Below are positions 63,442 to 64,000 of a stretch of 64,000 bases of DNA, one piece after another (the first letter of the stretch is position 1; each line of letters begins with the position of its first letter). This stretch comes from Chitinophagaceae bacterium. GTDB taxonomy: Bacteria > Bacteroidota > Bacteroidia > Chitinophagales > Chitinophagaceae. The position numbers and the translations under genes were made by a program. Under the pieces are notes generated by a model. The model made no database searches, was not told the DNA's origin, and saw only the letters and a program-made list of their open reading frames with translations. Location: the NCBI GenBank assembly GCA_016713085.1, contig JADJPV010000001.1:2511669-2575668 (forward strand), written 5' to 3'.

Positions 63442-64000
63442 ATGATCGGCCATTTCTTTTCCAAATATGATCCTCGCAAAACGGGCAAAAAACCAAGTTT
63501 GAGCAATTGCTCGATCTGTTTACCCAATTGCTTACTTATACCAGCGGTGATGCTACCGAAGCCGCGATTGGTCCAACCAGCTGGATCGCAAATTTCAATT
63601 GACCAACGATGAATACGGTATTGGGGATTTTATTGAGGAGCTGAAAGAAAAAGGTTATCTCGATGAAAACAAAGTAACGGTGAATTTAAAATTACTTCCA
63701 AAACTGAGCAGACAATACGCAAGCAATCGTTAGGAAGAAATTTCGGGAAGCTGAAAAAAAAAAAAAGAAATCATCAAACCTTAAGCCGGGCATGGCGATG
63801 AGATCAATCCCTGAAACAAGGACCTTTCAGTTTGGTGATACACTGGAGCAGATTGATCTTTACCAATTCCATCCGTAATGCACAAGATCAACCACGGCAT
63901 CGACAGTTTTCAGATGCGTGAAAGATGATTTGGAGATAAGAGAAACAGATTTCAAACGCAGACTTCAACCGTGTTGATGATTGACATTTCACTCCATGAT
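63442..64000 (+). CDS. VWA-domain protein, N-terminal part, frameshifted
   Basis: Cut by the right edge. It starts MIGHFFSKYDPRKTGK; after repair of several indels the text reads QLLTYTSGDATEA, LTNDEYGIGDFIEELKEKGY, a lysine run at 63754-63766, FQFGDTLEQIDLT, GIDSFQMRE and STVLMIDIS, the start of a MIDAS motif (DxSxS). This matches a conserved VWA protein of Bacteroidota that usually accompanies a MoxR-type ATPase; the partner would lie beyond the window. Confidence 0.7.

Noticed and set aside
1..64000. Genome decay of a symbiont as the reason for so many broken genes
   Set aside because: Breaks are single bases in homopolymers, hit essential ribosomal genes and leave codon text fully conserved on both sides; sequence error is simpler.

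Overview
This window reads as a chromosomal piece of a Bacteroidota bacterium, most likely of the family Chitinophagaceae. The grounds are TAnnTTTG-type -7 promoter boxes in front of many genes, the near absence of Shine-Dalgarno sequences, ribosomal proteins L36 and L32 without their zinc cysteines, and families typical of that phylum (DUF2723, DUF3810, Rrf2-terminated suf operon, standalone RlmK-like methyltransferase). The family assignment is inference from remembered relatives. No rRNA, CRISPR array, prophage or complete insertion sequence is visible. One tRNA (Lys, UUU) is present.

Layout: 0-2.7 kb, end of an ABC-2 type exporter operon; 2.9-5.9 kb, uxaB-uxaA of hexuronate catabolism; 6.0-10.4 kb, the alpha ribosomal operon (infA, rpmJ, rpsM, rpsK, rpsD, rpoA, rplQ), then carA and aroQ; 12.1-20.8 kb, a tight minus-strand run of eight genes: lipoprotein, UbiA-like protein, M42 peptidase, a 57-residue membrane protein, a methyltransferase and three paralogous membrane-anchored alkaline-phosphatase-superfamily enzymes; 20.8-27.4 kb, LuxE-like protein, RlmK-like methyltransferase, hybrid histidine kinase, CoA-transferase pair and a toxin-antitoxin pair; 28.8-36.1 kb, sufBCDSE, a DUF59 gene, a bacilliredoxin and an Rrf2 regulator behind a double palindromic operator; 36.1-46.1 kb, Fic protein, mtaB, SNF2 helicase, plsC, priA; 46.1-55.1 kb, a decayed gene, murB, phosphopantetheinyl transferase, dcd, yceD-rpmF-plsX; 55.1-64 kb, glycosyltransferase, tRNA, SDR, SAM hydrolase, DUF2723 membrane protein, lipoprotein and the start of a VWA protein.

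More than thirty single-base disruptions break reading frames, most by one base in a homopolymer, and they hit genes that cannot be dispensed with (rpsK, rpsD, priA, murB, sufB, plsX). I read these as sequencing or assembly errors and annotate full-length genes across them. Error density rises strongly after about 60.4 kb, as at the end of a low-coverage contig.

The most unusual biology is a family of C/G-rich palindromic repeats. They occur between genes, often as pairs about 105-195 bp apart, and also inside coding sequences, where they are translated in frame (ABC permease, PriA, MtaB, PlsC, SufE). This resembles the protein-invading palindromic elements known from Rickettsia. The second point of interest is the operon of the small LDPGSGS protein, the methyltransferase and the three phosphatase-superfamily paralogues, probably a cell-envelope modification system.
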